From Manis javanica (taxonomy: Eukaryota > Chordata > Mammalia > Pholidota > Manidae), in assembly GCF_040802235.1 (NCBI RefSeq), contig NC_133156.1:189417851-189481850 (forward strand): 64,000 bases of DNA. Reading direction: 5' to 3'. The position numbers and the translations under genes were made by a program. The stretch's first letter is position 1. Every line of letters starts with the position of its first letter. The notes beneath the pieces are model-generated. The model was not told the DNA's origin, did no database searches, and was given only the letters and a program-made list of their open reading frames with translations. Below are positions 62,461 through 64,000 of the stretch, one piece after another.

Positions 62461-62614
62461 CAATATACATGCCCCTGAATCCAGATTTCAAAGAAGAGTA
62501 CAAATTTACTCAAGTGTTTAGATTTCAAACATAAGATAATATTTAAATGGTAGAGTAGAAAATACTAGCAACCTGTTGAGTACTGAAATAATTCAGAAAA
62601 CTTTGGTAAATAAT

Positions 62615-62905
62615 AATTATAATAGCTTATATTTATTGAGTGCCATGTGTCAAACATTATGTTCTTTACATGTATTGTCATATTTATTCATTACAACAAC
62701 CTTAATAGAGTAATTGCTGTCATTAATTCCATTTAACACTGGGGAAAGTAAGGCATGGTAGTGTTAAATAATTTACCTAAGGTTTTATAGATAGTTAAGT
62801 GGTAGAGACAAGATTTGAATAATTAAGTGGTAGAGACAAGATTTGAACCCAGGATGCCTGACTTTAGACATAATGCTCCCAACTACTATGTTATACTTCC
62901 TCAGA
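62615..62905 (-). repeat. MIR with an internal 28-bp tandem duplication
   Basis: ATATTTATTGAGTGCCATGT, TCATTACAACAACCTTAATA, then ACCTAAGGTTTTATAGATAG and GAACCCAGGATGCCTGAC in MIR reverse order. The block TTAAGTGGTAGAGACAAGAT is present at 62795 and again at 62823. Confidence 0.8.
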
Positions 62906-62909
62906 AAAT

Positions 62910-64000
62910 GAAACCTGAATTAAAGCTTCCTGATCAGCATGTAGCAAAAAAGTATGGTATATGAGTAAAACTAAAACATATTTTGTTAAAAATATGAAAC
63001 ATGGGAAAACTTTAATTCCCATTTCTAGTGTTCTTAACATTGTTTTTTCATATGTATCTGCTTCACTTTCTCCTTTGTAAACTTGATAATAATCACCTAC
63101 TTAGATGCGTCTCCCCTGTCAACCCATGGGACAGATAATTCCTATCCCAAATTCCCTATCCTTTGGCTTTATTTTATCCCTTAGCCCTTCCTTTATTCTC
63201 ATAGCCCCTCATTCAATATATCTGACTGGAGAACAAGAGCATCTTATAGCCTGAGTTAGGAAAACCGAAGGATAAGTTGGTGAGATGAAGGCCATGGGGA
63301 AGTAACATTAGGCTACTGTTTGATGGGGAAGGACATACACATTTATTTAATGCCTTCTATGTATCAGGTTCATAAATATGCCCCACATTTTTGACATCTG
63401 CCATTTCTGTTTGGTGATACATGATATAGTTCTCAAACTTTTTCTTTTATTAAATAGCAAAGAACTTTTTTTCCAAGTTGAAAATTTCATTTTATTGCAA
63501 TGTGTAAAACAAAAATGATACTTTTTTACACAGATGTTTTTGTAAGTTCACATCTGCAATGTTTCCATTAAGTGAATGAGCTTAATCATATTTTGCTAAA
63601 AGATAAATTTGAAATGAGAATTGTAGTCTGTGATTTTATTCTCAGCACCTAGTTATTTCTGTAATTTGTTTTAGTTGCTCAGTATTGAGAGAGGTGGTGA
63701 AAAATGGCCCTCTTAACAGAGGAGCAGGGAGTCCAGTCATTTAGCCACATCCTTAACCCTTTTCTTGGGTTATCTTGAGTAGTTATAACTATATGTAAAC
63801 ACTTGAACTTTAAGACGTGTGAGAGATTCTGAAGGGTTTTTTTGAACTGCTCATTACGGGTATTTCCTCTGTTGTAGTCAGGTAGCCCACTCTGAGGGAC
63901 TGCAGACTGCACTGAAAATGTGCTTGCTCGCCACATCTACCAGGTTTTAGCAGTTTCCACAGAAGTTGAGAGTTTTGGGGATAGTAGTCATCAGATATAC
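62910..64000. other. No recognised feature
   Basis: AT-rich DNA to the window edge; no exon, repeat or RNA gene I can support. Confidence 0.5.

Noticed and set aside
31693-64000. WDPCP coding exons
   Set aside because: Searched by eye for the remembered N-terminal text and for exon-like frames with good splice sites; none was convincing, so none is claimed.

Overview
The window is vertebrate nuclear DNA, AT-rich, with spliced genes and many interspersed repeats. It is from a placental mammal: MIR, L2, MER5/Charlie-like, MaLR-like LTR and old L1M-type repeats sit beside younger L1 copies. I see no primate Alu, rodent B1/B2, carnivore tRNA-Lys SINE or ruminant BovA-type SINE. The young L1s have a distinctive 3' end and lie close to an env-bearing ERV retrocopy; from memory of repeat families this suggests a pangolin (Manis-like) genome. 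That species call is tentative.

Two genes organise the window. MDH1 (cytosolic NAD malate dehydrogenase) is complete on the minus strand. Its coding exons run from 30661 down to 12073 in nine pieces, all with GT/AG junctions. The lengths add up to an intact 334-residue protein with NAD-binding and catalytic residues in place. Exon 1 supplies only the initiator ATG. The stop is UGA followed by CUA, a known readthrough context, and the extension ends in the peroxisomal signal -CRL, so the dual-location form MDH1x is conserved here.

At 30.4-31.7 kb is a CpG island that acts as a head-to-head promoter. It holds two facing ZNF143/SBS-type motifs, an inverted CCAAT box and a perfect RFX X-box palindrome. 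In other mammals the gene leaving this island in the opposite direction is WDPCP, a ciliary/planar-polarity gene. The X-box fits that, but no WDPCP coding exon could be recognised, so 31.7-64 kb is read as its 5' leader plus a long first intron.

The rest is repeats. 0-3.4 kb and 4.6-6.1 kb hold antisense L1. Single MIR, L2 and L1 3' ends are scattered through the MDH1 introns. 40.1-47.4 kb is a long, old, antisense L1 with later insertions. 47.5-54.8 kb is a younger block: a nearly full-length but broken L1 followed at its 3' side by an ERV-derived segment with an env transmembrane-subunit ORF. That whole block is flanked by a 19-bp duplication. 54.9-57.5 kb holds two copies of one LTR-like family around a sense-strand L1 piece. 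No CRISPR, tRNA or rRNA gene was seen.
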